17,458 bases of DNA from an uncultured Collinsella sp. (GCA_902465115.1 CABQMC010000011.1:1-17458); one strand, 5' to 3'. Counted from the stretch's first letter, positions 1 through 10,074 are shown. Numbers and translations: made by a program. The notes: generated by a model from the letters alone, not told the origin.

Positions 1-83
1 GCACTTAATGTGCTCTCCGTGCGAGCAGGACTGCCCGAGCAGGCAACCTTATGCCTCTCGGACTGTCCCGGACCAAGCCGCAG

Positions 84-1289
84 CTACGACAGCGCAATAC
101 CGCCGAGCCAGCCCCAACGCACGCCAGAGCCAGTGCCATAGAAGCTAATAAACGAGTCAAGCGACTTAGACGTAATGGCGCCCTCGTTGCTCATAACGAT
201 GCCGCCGCCAACGTAGATACCCACATGACCGTAGATAAGGCCCGGAGCACCCGTGCCGCTATGCGATGAGTCGGCCACGATCATGCCCACCTGCAGCGCC
301 GAGCGGTCGGAGCTATAGCACCAGGCGTTAAACATGTCGCACGCATTGCCTCCAAAGTAGCCAACGCCGGCGTTACGGAAGACATTGGTGACCCACGCCG
401 CGCACCAGTTCTGACCCGGCGAAGGCGTGGAGTAGCACGCGTTGACGACAGCCTGCTGCTTGCCCGAGCCGGCATTCTGCTGCGGAGTTCCGGGCGCGTA
501 CGATCCACCACCCGAGCTCGAACCACCCGAGTAGGAATTGTTCTTGTTCGCGGCAGCCGCGGCAGCGGCAGCCTTCCTAGCGGCCTCCTCAGCCTGGGCG
601 GCAGCGAGGATCTCGGAATCGCGCTGAGCCATGAGCTCCTTGACGTCGTCGGAAAGACCGTTCAGCACGGTCTGGACTTCTTGCTGCTTGGCCTGCATGT
701 CCTGCATCTGGGCAGTCTGCTGGTCCTTGAGCTTCTCCAAGTCGGCCTTTTGCGACTCGAGCTCGGTCTTTTGCGCATCGAGCTCTTCCTGGATGGTCTG
801 AATGTCCTCGATGGCGTCGCGGTCGCTCTTGTTGATCTTCTCAACGTAATGCGCGTTGGCGACGAGTTCCTCAAACGAGCCAGAGGCCAGCAGCAGCGAC
901 AGGATGTTCGTGCCGCCGGACTTGTAGCTGGCGGCCACGCGATCGGAAAGGTCGTTGCGCTTCTTCTTGAGCTCGGCCTTCTTTTCATCGATCTGGACCT
1001 GCGTGTCGTCAATCTTGCCCTGGACATTCTCGATGTCGTTGAGGGTCTGGGCATTCTTGTTGGCCAGCGCCGCATACTCATTTGCGATGCTGTCGAGCTG
1101 AGCCTGGACCTCGTCGAGCTGGGCCTGGGCGGCATTCAGTTTGTCGGTGGTTTCTTGGCTGGCCTCAGCCGCATGGGCGCGGGCGGGCAGGCCAAAAAGA
1201 ACAGCCGCGGAAGCGGCGCCGAAAAGAGCCTTAAGGGCAGTGCGGCGCGAAAGCTCCTGCGTAAAAATGGAATCGTTGTTCGGTGACAT
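84..1289 (-). CDS. Secreted coiled-coil peptidoglycan hydrolase, CHAP/NlpC-P60-like
   Basis: This 401-residue protein probably cuts cell-wall peptide bonds during cell separation. The N-terminus has a twin-arginine motif (SRRTALK, residues 14-20), then a hydrophobic Ala/Leu stretch ending in a likely cleavage site at AHA-AE near residue 40. Residues about 43-245 are a long Gln/Glu/Lys/Asp-rich coiled coil like the PcsB/FtsX-activated hydrolases. A Gly/Ser linker (about 250-280) leads to a C-terminal papain-like fold, with a likely nucleophile at Cys296 (NWCAAW), His355 (YGHVGIYVG) and a polar Asn368/Glu369. The C-H-N/E pattern favours CHAP over classical NlpC/P60, but both share the fold. The start is supported by GGAG five bases upstream of ATG. 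It is divergent from galE. The general class is secure; the exact bond cut and regulation by FtsEX are inferred. Confidence 0.85.
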   Translation of the reverse strand: MSPNNDSIFTQELSRRTALKALFGAASAAVLFGLPARAHAAEASQETTDKLNAAQAQLDEVQAQLDSIANEYAALANKNAQTLNDIENVQGKIDDTQVQIDEKKAELKKKRNDLSDRVAASYKSGGTNILSLLLASGSFEELVANAHYVEKINKSDRDAIEDIQTIQEELDAQKTELESQKADLEKLKDQQTAQMQDMQAKQQEVQTVLNGLSDDVKELMAQRDSEILAAAQAEEAARKAAAAAAAANKNNSYSGGSSSGGGSYAPGTPQQNAGSGKQQAVVNACYSTPSPGQNWCAAWVTNVFRNAGVGYFGGNACDMFNAWCYSSDRSALQVGMIVADSSHSGTGAPGLIYGHVGIYVGGGIVMSNEGAITSKSLDSFISFYGTGSGVRWGWLGGIALS

Positions 1290-1350
1290 ATGTACTCCGT
1301 TACATGCTTATTTATATGTCGCTCAACTCATACATATTAGCGTACATATG
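1287..1350. repeat. 9-bp inverted repeat in the divergent intergenic region
   Basis: CATATGTAC at 1287-1295 is perfectly inverted as GTACATATG at 1342-1350, with 46 bases between the arms. The left arm includes the start codon of the leftward hydrolase gene. The remainder of the 1290-1555 gap is AT-rich near this gene and contains the galE promoter at its right end. No other gene is apparent in the gap. The repeat may be an operator pair or chance. Confidence 0.3.
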
Positions 1351-1490
1351 GCGCGTCCCAACGATTTCCACGAACGGCAGGAAACTGCAAGGTCGGCGGC
1401 TCGTAAGCGAGCGTCAAAGATCAGGTTATGCGTGTGCAAGCTCTGTTATGAGTACGTTAGCATAATCCTCTGCTTTTCCTGCCGCGTACG

Positions 1491-1550
1491 TTCTTGGAAC
1501 AACTGCCTGCGCTATACTCCCCTGAAGAAGTGTTCCTGATTCGATAGGAG
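1491..1550 (+). promoter_or_regulatory. Probable galE promoter and ribosome binding site
   Basis: A good -10 hexamer, TATACT, lies at 1513-1518. A weak -35 candidate, TTCTTG at 1491-1496, sits 16 bases upstream. AGGAG at 1546-1550 is five bases before the galE ATG. The -10 and Shine-Dalgarno are clear; the -35 is poor, so the promoter call is moderate. Confidence 0.45.
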
Positions 1551-1555
1551 ACTAC

Positions 1556-2617
1556 ATGTCCAAAGCACTCGACCCCAAAGACACCTGCGTCCTCGTTACC
1601 GGTGGCGCCGGCTTTATCGGCTCGCACACCGTCGTTCAGCTGCTCGAGGGTGGCTACCAGGTCGTCATCGTCGATGATCTCTCCAACTCCAGCGCCGTCG
1701 CCGTCGACCGCGTCAAGACCATCGTGGGCGACGAGGCCGCCAAGAACCTCACCTTCTACGAGGCCAACGTGCTCGACCGCGATGCGATGAACAAGATCTT
1801 CGATACCCATCAGATCGACCGCGTCATCCACTTTGCCGGCTTTAAGGCCGTCGGCGAGTCGGTGAGCAAGCCCGTCGAGTACTATCACAACAACATCGAG
1901 AACACCCTGGTGCTCATCGACGTCATGCGCGACCATGGCTGCAAGTCCATCATCTTCTCGAGCTCCTCGACCGTCTACGGCGACCCGGACAACCCGCCCG
2001 TCACCGAGGAGGATCCTAAGAAGCCCGCGACCAACCCCTATGGTTGGACGAAGTGGATGATCGAGCAGATCCTTATGGACGTCCACACCGCCGACCCCGA
2101 GTGGGACGTCGTGCTGCTCCGTTACTTCAACCCCATCGGCGCTCATCCGTCGGGCCTGATCGGCGAGGACCCCAAGGGCATCCCCAACAACCTGGTGCCC
2201 TATGTCGCCCAGGTTGCCGTGGGCAAGCTCGAGGCCGTTCAGGTCTTTGGCAACGACTACCCCACCCCCGACGGCACCGGCGTGCGCGACTACATCCACG
2301 TGTGCGATCTGGCCTCTGGTCACGTTGCCGCCCTTAATTGGATGAACGGCAAGACCGGCGTCGAGATCTTTAACCTGGGCACCGGCACCGGCACCTCGGT
2401 ACTCGAGGTCGTCGCCGCCTTCTCCAAGGCCTGCGGCAAGGAGCTGCCCTACGTGATCCGCGAGCGCCGCGCCGGCGACATCGCTGCCAACTGGTGCGAT
2501 GCCTCCAAGGCCGAGCGCATGATGGGCTGGAAGGCCCAGTACGACATCGCGGACATGTGCCGCGATAGCTGGAACTGGCAGAGCCACAACCCCAACGGCT
2601 TCGCCGACGCCGAGTAG
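1556..2617 (+). CDS. galE: UDP-glucose 4-epimerase
   Basis: GalE interconverts UDP-glucose and UDP-galactose in the cytoplasm, serving the Leland pathway (galactose use) and supplying UDP-galactose for surface polysaccharides. The 353-residue product is an extended short-chain dehydrogenase. The NAD-binding GGAGFIG is at residues 16-22, the conserved FSSSSTVYG at 134-142 (Ser137 is equivalent to the catalytic Ser of E. coli GalE), and the YxxxK pair is Tyr162/Lys166. NPIGAHPSG and RDYIHVCDLA are also typical of GalE. Length is slightly above the usual ~338 because of a short N-terminal extension. The start follows AGGAG at a five-base spacing. It has its own terminator and appears monocistronic. 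No TreR-like operator is visible upstream, so it is probably outside the maltodextrin regulon. Confidence 0.96.
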   Translation: MSKALDPKDTCVLVTGGAGFIGSHTVVQLLEGGYQVVIVDDLSNSSAVAVDRVKTIVGDEAAKNLTFYEANVLDRDAMNKIFDTHQIDRVIHFAGFKAVGESVSKPVEYYHNNIENTLVLIDVMRDHGCKSIIFSSSSTVYGDPDNPPVTEEDPKKPATNPYGWTKWMIEQILMDVHTADPEWDVVLLRYFNPIGAHPSGLIGEDPKGIPNNLVPYVAQVAVGKLEAVQVFGNDYPTPDGTGVRDYIHVCDLASGHVAALNWMNGKTGVEIFNLGTGTGTSVLEVVAAFSKACGKELPYVIRERRAGDIAANWCDASKAERMMGWKAQYDIADMCRDSWNWQSHNPNGFADAE

Positions 2618-2639
2618 CAAAAACCTACATACCGCTCTT

Positions 2640-2673
2640 GCCCCGATCTCACGTTGTGAGGTCGGGGCTTTTT
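2640..2673 (+). terminator. Rho-independent terminator of galE
   Basis: A 13-bp stem (2640-2652 with 2656-2668, one G-U pair) closes a GTT loop and is followed directly by five Ts. It lies 23 bases after the galE stop codon. Confidence 0.92.
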
Positions 2674-2722
2674 CATGGCATGTAACCATTCGCCGAAAAT
2701 CGACCAACTTTTTTATCTTGCC

Positions 2723-2752
2723 TGTACATGTTTAAACAACATGTTTTACAAT
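2723..2752 (+). promoter_or_regulatory. malQ promoter with embedded TreR-type operator
   Basis: A -35-like TGTACA (2723-2728) and a -10 TACAAT (2747-2752) are 18 bases apart. Between them lies ATGTTTAAACAA (2728-2739), whose central ten bases TGTTTAAACA form a perfect palindrome. It matches the proposed consensus TTGTTTAAACAA at 11 of 12 positions. A protein bound here would block RNA polymerase, consistent with repression by the GntR/TreR-like regulator encoded at 11785-12504. The operator role is inferred from recurrence of the motif upstream of other sugar genes in the window. Confidence 0.65.
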
Positions 2753-2837
2753 AGGCGTATCGAATCAGAACATCGGAGGCGGACTGCACACCCATCGGCA
2801 GGCCGACCCCACAACAAGAAGGTTGGTGAGCGCATTC

Positions 2838-4343
2838 ATGGAGCGTGCAAGCGGCGTCCTCATGCCCGTCTCATCTCTGCCCGGACCATACGGAATCGGC
2901 GGCTTTGGCTGGAATGCCTACGACTTCGTCGATTTTCTCGCCTCGTGCAAACAACATTACTGGCAGATTCTGCCCCTTACGACGACCAGCTATGGCGATT
3001 CGCCCTATCAGTCGTTCTCGGCCCGCGCAGGCAACCCCAACTTTATCGACTTTGCCGAGCTTATCGAGGCAGGGTATCTGAAGCAGCGCGATATCGATGG
3101 CGTGTATCTGGGATCCGACCCCAGCAATGTCGACTACGGTGCCATCTTTGGTGGCCGCCGTCAGATTCTCGACCGAGCCGCCGAGCGCTTTGCCGCCGAC
3201 AAGCCGGCCGATTTCGATGACTTTATCCAGGCCAACGAGGACTGGCTCATCCCCTACTGTGAGTTCATGACCGTCAAAGAGGAGTGCGGTCTCAAGGCGT
3301 TTTGGGAGTGGCCCGCGGAGCTCCGCACCCGCGGCGAGGCTTCCGCCAAGGTCTGCGCCGACCATCCGGCGCGTATGCTCTACCACCAGATGACGCAGTA
3401 CTTCTTCGATCGCCAGTGGAGCCGCCTCAAGGCCTATGCCAACGAGCGCGACATTCTCATCATCGGCGACCTGCCCATCTATGTCTCGCGTGACTCCGTC
3501 GAGATGTGGGCGACGCCTGAGCTCTTTAAGATCGACGCCGCCGGCAATCCCGTGAGCGTCGCCGGCACGCCGCCCGACCAGTTCTCGGCCACCGGCCAGT
3601 ACTGGGGCAACCCCATCTACGACTGGGACGCCATGGAGTCCGACGGCTTCTCCTGGTGGGAGGGCCGCATTCGCGCCGCCCTCGACATGTACGACGTCAT
3701 CCGCCTGGATCACTTCCGCGGCTTCGAGGCCTATTGGGAGGTGCCGTTCTCCTCGCCCGATTCGTCCTACGGTTCGTGGACGCAGGGTCCCGGCCTCAAG
3801 TTCTTCAAGGCGCTCGAGGAAAAGCTCGGCACGCTTCCCATCATTGCAGAAGACCTGGGCTTCCTCACCCCCGGCGTCATCGACATGCGCGACAACTCGG
3901 GCTTCCCCGGCATGAAGATCCTGCAGTTTGCCTTTGAGGGCACCAACTCGTACTACCTGCCGCATAACTACATCGCCAACACCGTCGCCTACGTGGGCAC
4001 CCACGACAACGAGACGGCGCGCGGCTGGTTTGAGGGAACGGCCACCCCGCGTCAGCGCGAGCAGGCAGCCCTGTACACCCATCAGCAGGCCGGCGAGCCT
4101 ATCACCGACGCACTCAACCGAACCATCGCAGCCAGCGTGAGCGACACGTGCATCTACACCATGCAGGACCTGCTCAACTTGGGCAACGAGGCGCGCATCA
4201 ACACCCCTGCCACACTGGGCGGCAACTGGACCTGGCGCATGCTCGACGGCGCCATCACCCGCGAGCTCGAGCACAAACTCACCGACTGGACCGAGACCTA
4301 CTTCCGCATCCCGTCGGAAGCCGAAATCGAGCTTCCTCAATAG
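2838..4343 (+). CDS. malQ: 4-alpha-glucanotransferase (amylomaltase, GH77)
   Basis: MalQ transfers alpha-1,4-glucan segments between maltooligosaccharides, releasing glucose and making longer chains that glycogen phosphorylase can use. The product opens with the family signature SGVLMPVSSLPGPYGIG and carries the GH77 catalytic triad: nucleophile Asp291 (RLDHFRG), acid/base Glu338 (IIAEDLG) and Asp390 (THDNET). Residue spacing and the 501-residue length fit the compact Thermus-type amylomaltases rather than the longer E. coli enzyme. In-frame TTG (2823) and GTG (2826) codons also exist. ATG at 2838 is preferred because GGTGA lies eight bases upstream and the protein then begins just before the conserved region. 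It is followed by glgP and preceded by a promoter with a putative TreR operator. Confidence 0.95.
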   Translation: MERASGVLMPVSSLPGPYGIGGFGWNAYDFVDFLASCKQHYWQILPLTTTSYGDSPYQSFSARAGNPNFIDFAELIEAGYLKQRDIDGVYLGSDPSNVDYGAIFGGRRQILDRAAERFAADKPADFDDFIQANEDWLIPYCEFMTVKEECGLKAFWEWPAELRTRGEASAKVCADHPARMLYHQMTQYFFDRQWSRLKAYANERDILIIGDLPIYVSRDSVEMWATPELFKIDAAGNPVSVAGTPPDQFSATGQYWGNPIYDWDAMESDGFSWWEGRIRAALDMYDVIRLDHFRGFEAYWEVPFSSPDSSYGSWTQGPGLKFFKALEEKLGTLPIIAEDLGFLTPGVIDMRDNSGFPGMKILQFAFEGTNSYYLPHNYIANTVAYVGTHDNETARGWFEGTATPRQREQAALYTHQQAGEPITDALNRTIAASVSDTCIYTMQDLLNLGNEARINTPATLGGNWTWRMLDGAITRELEHKLTDWTETYFRIPSEAEIELPQ

Positions 4344-4391
4344 GAGCTACCGCGCCCGACCCCTCCCCACCGTGCGGACGCGCTTGCTTTT

Positions 4392-4430
4392 CCCGCGCGA
4401 GGCCACCCCAATCCCCTCGCGCGGGCTTCT
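4392..4430 (+). terminator. Stem-loop between malQ and glgP, possible leaky terminator
   Basis: An 11-bp perfect GC-rich stem (4392-4402 with 4415-4425) has a 12-base loop and is followed by CTTCTTAT, a weak U-tract. No convincing promoter is seen between it and glgP. It may therefore attenuate or stabilise a malQ-glgP transcript rather than end it fully. Confidence 0.55.
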
Positions 4431-4471
4431 TATGAATTGCAGACATGAAACAACCCATCACAGGAGAAAAC

Positions 4472-6739
<2,268 letters not shown>

Positions 6740-6769
6740 TTTCGCTCCCTTTACCCATCCTCTTGAAAG

Positions 6770-6799
6770 CGGAGTCGCGGCAACGCGGCTCCGTTTTTT
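6770..6799 (+). terminator. Rho-independent terminator of glgP
   Basis: A 10-bp stem (6770-6779 with 6784-6793, one G-U) has a GCAA tetraloop and is followed by six Ts. It lies 30 bases after the glgP stop. Confidence 0.93.
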
Positions 6800-6837
6800 G
6801 TGCCCCTGTGTTGTCCGTGACCTGCCTCGACCAAAAA

Positions 6838-6973
6838 TCTCGACCTGTAACATCTAGCCGACAAAATTGAGTCTACCTGTTACAGATCAAGACGGAAGGA
6901 CAGGCAGCTCGACGCTGTCTCAATCTGTAACATCTAGGCTCAATTTGGCCCTCTACCTGTTACAGTTCGAGAC
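6838..6973. repeat. Pair of mutually inverted hairpin repeats (BIME/REP-like)
   Basis: Two hairpin units occupy the space between the convergent glgP and ABC operons. Unit 1 has arms CTGTAACATCTAG (6845-6857) and CTACCTGTTACAG (6873-6885). Unit 2 has the same 13-mers at 6925-6937 and 6953-6965. Both loops are 15 bases and the units are exactly 80 bases apart. Pairing extends outwards to about 6838-6892 and 6917-6973. Loop 1 contains AAATTGAG and loop 2 its complement CTCAATTT, so unit 2 resembles unit 1 turned around. With the flanking terminators this accounts for most of the 373-base gap 6740-7112; no gene is visible in it. The arrangement resembles bacterial interspersed mosaic elements at convergent 3' ends; mobility or function is not shown. 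Confidence 0.8.
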
Positions 6974-7005
6974 AAACAAACCTACAGACAACCCCGATAC
7001 AAAGA

Positions 7006-7044
7006 AAGGCTCCCCTCTCGCCCAGCGGACGGGAGGGGAGCCTT
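7006..7044 (-). terminator. Terminator of the ABC transporter operon
   Basis: A 15-bp stem (7006-7020 with 7030-7044, one G-U) has a nine-base loop. Read on the minus strand it is followed by a T-rich tail (TTTCTTTG), while the plus-strand side has none. It therefore serves the leftward operon, about 70 bases past the ATPase stop. Confidence 0.8.
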
Positions 7045-7112
7045 ATATGTGACCGCGGCAAAAGGATGGCAATACCGCAGTCGCCCAAAGGGAGGGTCCG
7101 GATGCACCGGGC

Positions 7113-8312
7113 CTAGATAAGGTTCTTGCCAGAGACCTTATCGAAGAGATGGGTCGCGTTCTTCTCGAACTTGAACCAGATGGTGTCGCCAGCCTTGAGC
7201 GCGCCCTTGGCCTCGAGGTCGACGACGGGGATAATCAGAACAAACTGGCCGTCGGGAGCGGTCACGTGGACATGCTCGGTCGAGCCCATGAGCTCGGTCA
7301 CCTCGACGGTGCCCTGGAGCGCACCCTCCTCGTCCTTGTCGGCAAGCAGGATCTGCTCGGGACGCACGCCGGCCGTAATCTCCTTCACGTCGCCGCCGTC
7401 CCAGTTGAGGGCAAGCTGAGCGCAAGTCTCGGGGGCGAGCGCCACGTTCATATCCTCGGTCTTGACGGTAAAGCCATTGCCCGAGCGCACCAGCTGGGCA
7501 TCGAAGAAGTTCATCTGCGGCACGCCGATGAAGCCGGCGACGAAGATGTTCGCGGGATGGCTGAAGACCTCCTGCGGCGTGGCGATCTGCTGGACGACGC
7601 CGTCCTTCATGACCACGATGCGGTCGCCAAGGGTCATGGCCTCGGTCTGGTCGTGAGTAACGTAGATGAAGGTGCCCTTGATCTCGTGACGCAGCTTAAT
7701 GAGCTCGGCTCGCATCTGGTTACGCAGCTTGGCGTCCAGGTTGGACAGCGGCTCGTCCATCAGGAAGACCTTGGGGTCTCGCACGATGGCGCGGCCGATA
7801 GCGACACGCTGGCGCTGGCCGCCCGAAAGCGCCTTGGGCTTACGGTCGAGGTACTCGGTAATGCCCAGAATCTCGGCAGCAGAGCGAACCTTGCGGTCGA
7901 TCTCGTCCTTGGGGACCTTCTTGAGCTCAAGCGTAAACGCCATGTTCTCGTACACCGTCATATTGGGGTACAGAGCATAGCTCTGGAACACCATGGCGAT
8001 GTCGCGGTCCTTGGGCGCCACGTCGTTGACGCGCTTGCCGTCGATGAGCACATCGCCCGAGGTGATGTCCTCCAGGCCAGCGACCATGCGCATCGTCGTG
8101 GACTTACCACAGCCAGACGGGCCGACGAGAACGATAAACTCCTGGTCATGCACGGTGAGGTTAAAGTCCTCCACCGCAAGCACGCCGTCCTCGGTAACCT
8201 TGAGGTTGTGCTTCTTCTCCTCGGTCTTCTTCTTTTTGCCAAAGAAGCCCTTCTTTTTGGACTCGTTGTTGGGATACACCTTCTGAACATGTTTGAGAAC
8301 GATCTCGGCCAT
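7113..8312 (-). CDS. msmK: ABC sugar importer ATPase, MsmK/UgpC/MalK family
   Basis: This cytoplasmic ATPase powers carbohydrate import with the two permeases encoded upstream. In 399 residues it has Walker A GPSGCGKS (64-71), Q-loop Gln110, signature LSGGQ (162-166), Walker B FLMDEP (183-188) and switch His220. A C-terminal OB/TOBE-like domain of the MalK/UgpC type follows (about 250-399). Between the first strand (VQKVYP) and VLAVEDF there is a Lys-rich insert of about 26 residues (17-42) absent from the standard MsmX/MalK N-terminus. AAAGG seven bases upstream supports the start. A 68-base gap with a stem-loop separates it from the permease gene. MsmK-type ATPases often serve several importers, so it may not be exclusive to this one. 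Confidence 0.93.
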   Translation of the reverse strand: MAEIVLKHVQKVYPNNESKKKGFFGKKKKTEEKKHNLKVTEDGVLAVEDFNLTVHDQEFIVLVGPSGCGKSTTMRMVAGLEDITSGDVLIDGKRVNDVAPKDRDIAMVFQSYALYPNMTVYENMAFTLELKKVPKDEIDRKVRSAAEILGITEYLDRKPKALSGGQRQRVAIGRAIVRDPKVFLMDEPLSNLDAKLRNQMRAELIKLRHEIKGTFIYVTHDQTEAMTLGDRIVVMKDGVVQQIATPQEVFSHPANIFVAGFIGVPQMNFFDAQLVRSGNGFTVKTEDMNVALAPETCAQLALNWDGGDVKEITAGVRPEQILLADKDEEGALQGTVEVTELMGSTEHVHVTAPDGQFVLIIPVVDLEAKGALKAGDTIWFKFEKNATHLFDKVSGKNLI

Positions 8313-8329
8313 GTCTCTACCTTTCGATA

Positions 8330-8356
8330 TGCGGCGCCACGCTGAGGGGCGCCGCA
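8330..8356 (-). repeat. Intercistronic stem-loop before the ATPase gene
   Basis: TGCGGCGCC (8330-8338) and GGCGCCGCA (8348-8356) form a perfect 9-bp stem with a nine-base loop between the permease stop and the ATPase ribosome binding site. No T-tract follows on the minus strand, so it is more likely an mRNA stability or processing element than a terminator. Confidence 0.6.
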
Positions 8357-8380
8357 GAAACTTGCAAAACAGTTACGGCA

Positions 8381-9220
8381 TCAGCCCTTGACGGCACCTG
8401 CCACCACGCCGTCGATGATGTACTTCTGACAGAGGATGTACATGATGACGATGGGGATAACGACCATCATGATGCAGGCCATCATGGGACCGAGCTCGAC
8501 GTGGCCGTAGCCGCCGCGGAAGTACTGGATCAAGATAGGAATGGTCTTGTACTTGGTGGAGTCGAGCGTAAGGTAGGGCAGCAGATAGTCGTTCCAGACC
8601 CACATGGTCTCGAGGATGCCGACCGAAAGATAGGTGGGCTTCATGATGGGAAGGACGATCTTAAAGAACACCTGGACCGGGTTGCAGCCGTCGATCATGG
8701 CCGCCTCTTCGATCTCGAGCGGAATGTTCTTTACAAAGCCGGCGAACATAAAGACCGCCAGGCCCGCGCCAAAGCCGAGGTAGATAAAGCAGATGTTGAA
8801 CGGCGTGTTGAAGCCGATGCGGTCCGCCAAATTGGACAGCGTGAACATGAGCATCTGGAAGGGCACGACCATCGAGAAGACGAACAGGTAATAGAAGAAG
8901 TTCGAGATCTTGCTGTTGACGCGCACTACGTACCAAGCACACATGGAGCAGCACACCAGAATCAGCACGACCGACGTGACCGTGATGATGAGCGAGTACA
9001 TAAATGCCGAGGCAAAGCCCTGCTCGTTAAGGGCATGCATGTAGTTTGCGAGGCCGTTGAACGTCTCGGGCGTGAGCAGATCGAATGCCGTGGTGGTGCT
9101 GATTGCAGTTGCCTTTTTAAAGGAATTGAGCGCAATCATGAACACGGGGTAGATCCACGCGAGCGACAGAATCGTAAAGAAAATCGAGAGCGCGCGGTTG
9201 ATAACCTTATCGCGTTTCAT
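8381..9220 (-). CDS. ABC sugar transporter permease, MalG type
   Basis: This is the second membrane subunit of the importer, 279 residues with about six hydrophobic segments beginning near residue 10. The EAA coupling loop, which docks on the ATPase, is at residues 171-190 (EEAAMIDG, Gly178). The C-terminus ends in GVVAGAVKG, a very common MalG/CUT1 permease ending. Its ATG shares one base with the stop codon of the preceding permease (TAATG). A near-perfect Shine-Dalgarno, AAGGAGGTG, lies inside the upstream gene, so the two permeases are translationally coupled and made in equal amounts. CUT1 membership implies di- or oligosaccharide import; the exact sugar is not determined. Confidence 0.93.
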   Translation of the reverse strand: MKRDKVINRALSIFFTILSLAWIYPVFMIALNSFKKATAISTTTAFDLLTPETFNGLANYMHALNEQGFASAFMYSLIITVTSVVLILVCCSMCAWYVVRVNSKISNFFYYLFVFSMVVPFQMLMFTLSNLADRIGFNTPFNICFIYLGFGAGLAVFMFAGFVKNIPLEIEEAAMIDGCNPVQVFFKIVLPIMKPTYLSVGILETMWVWNDYLLPYLTLDSTKYKTIPILIQYFRGGYGHVELGPMMACIMMVVIPIVIMYILCQKYIIDGVVAGAVKG

Positions 9221-10074
9221 TACTGCTGCACCTCCTTGGACCTCGTGGCCTTAAGCTGAATCATGGAGATGGCTACGACCAGGATGCAGAAGATAACCGC
9301 CTTGGCCTGACCGATGCCCTGCCATGCGATACCGGCACGCGAATAGAACGTGTTGTAGATGTTCAGGGCGAGCATCTCGGTGGAGTGCGCGGGGGCGCCG
9401 CCGGTAAGGGCGAGGTTCTGGTCGAACAGCTTAAAGCCGTTGGTGATGGACAGGAACAGGCAGATGGTGATGGTCGGCATCAGGTTAGGGATCTTAACCT
9501 TCCAAAACGTCTGCCATGCCGTGGCACCGTCGACCTTGGCGGCCTCGATGTAGTCGGACGGAATGGACTGCAGACCAGCGATGTAGATGATCATCATGTA
9601 GCCGACCTGCTGCCACAGGGTCAGGATGATAAGGCCCCAGAAGCCAGCAGCAGAGTTAAGGGCGATGAGCTGGGCGCCCACGTTGGAGAGCAGGCAGTTG
9701 ATCAGAATCTGCCAGATGTAGCCCAGCACGATGCCGCCGATCAGGTTAGGCATAAAGAAGATCGTACGGAAGATGTTGGTGCCCTTGAGCGCTTTGCGGG
9801 TGAGCGCCTGCGCGATGGCGAGGGCGATCACGTTGATGAGCACCGTCGACAGGAAGGCAAACGCCACGGTAAAGAAGAACGACGTGGCAAACTGCGGATC
9901 GGACAGTGCGCGCACGTAGTTCTCGATACCGACAAAGTGCGTGTTGTTGATGGTAATAAACTGGCAGAACGAGAGATAGAAACCCTGGATAAAGGGGATC
10001 ACGAACCCGATCATAAACGCCAGACACGTGGGCAGCATAAAGAGCGGCCACCAGCGCTTGAGTGCTTTGCCCAT
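9220..10074 (-). CDS. ABC sugar transporter permease, MalF type
   Basis: This is the first membrane subunit of the importer, 284 residues with six or so membrane segments (first about residues 9-35). The EAA loop is at 176-195 (EAAKVDG, conserved Gly183). It lacks the large extra periplasmic loop of E. coli MalF, as usual for Gram-positive CUT1 permeases. AAAGG with a suitable spacing precedes the ATG. It lies 87 bases downstream of the binding-protein gene, separated by a strong stem-loop, and overlaps the next permease by one base. It forms the transmembrane pore with the MalG-type partner. Confidence 0.93.
   Translation of the reverse strand: MGKALKRWWPLFMLPTCLAFMIGFVIPFIQGFYLSFCQFITINNTHFVGIENYVRALSDPQFATSFFFTVAFAFLSTVLINVIALAIAQALTRKALKGTNIFRTIFFMPNLIGGIVLGYIWQILINCLLSNVGAQLIALNSAAGFWGLIILTLWQQVGYMMIIYIAGLQSIPSDYIEAAKVDGATAWQTFWKVKIPNLMPTITICLFLSITNGFKLFDQNLALTGGAPAHSTEMLALNIYNTFYSRAGIAWQGIGQAKAVIFCILVVAISMIQLKATRSKEVQQ

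Noticed and set aside
1..83. Possible terminator after the cell-wall hydrolase
   Set aside because: GCAC/GTGC and other short pairings exist, but there is no long stem or T-tract on the minus strand.
2871..4340. Long open frame on the strand opposite malQ
   Set aside because: It mirrors malQ codons in GC-rich DNA, has no family motif or ribosome binding site, and malQ itself is certain.
4445..4471. Upstream in-frame ATG as the glgP start
   Set aside because: No Shine-Dalgarno precedes it, while AGGAG is ideally placed before ATG 4472.
6845..6965. The CTGTAACA repeats as a CRISPR array
   Set aside because: There are only two units, each is itself a hairpin in inverted orientation, and no cas gene is present.
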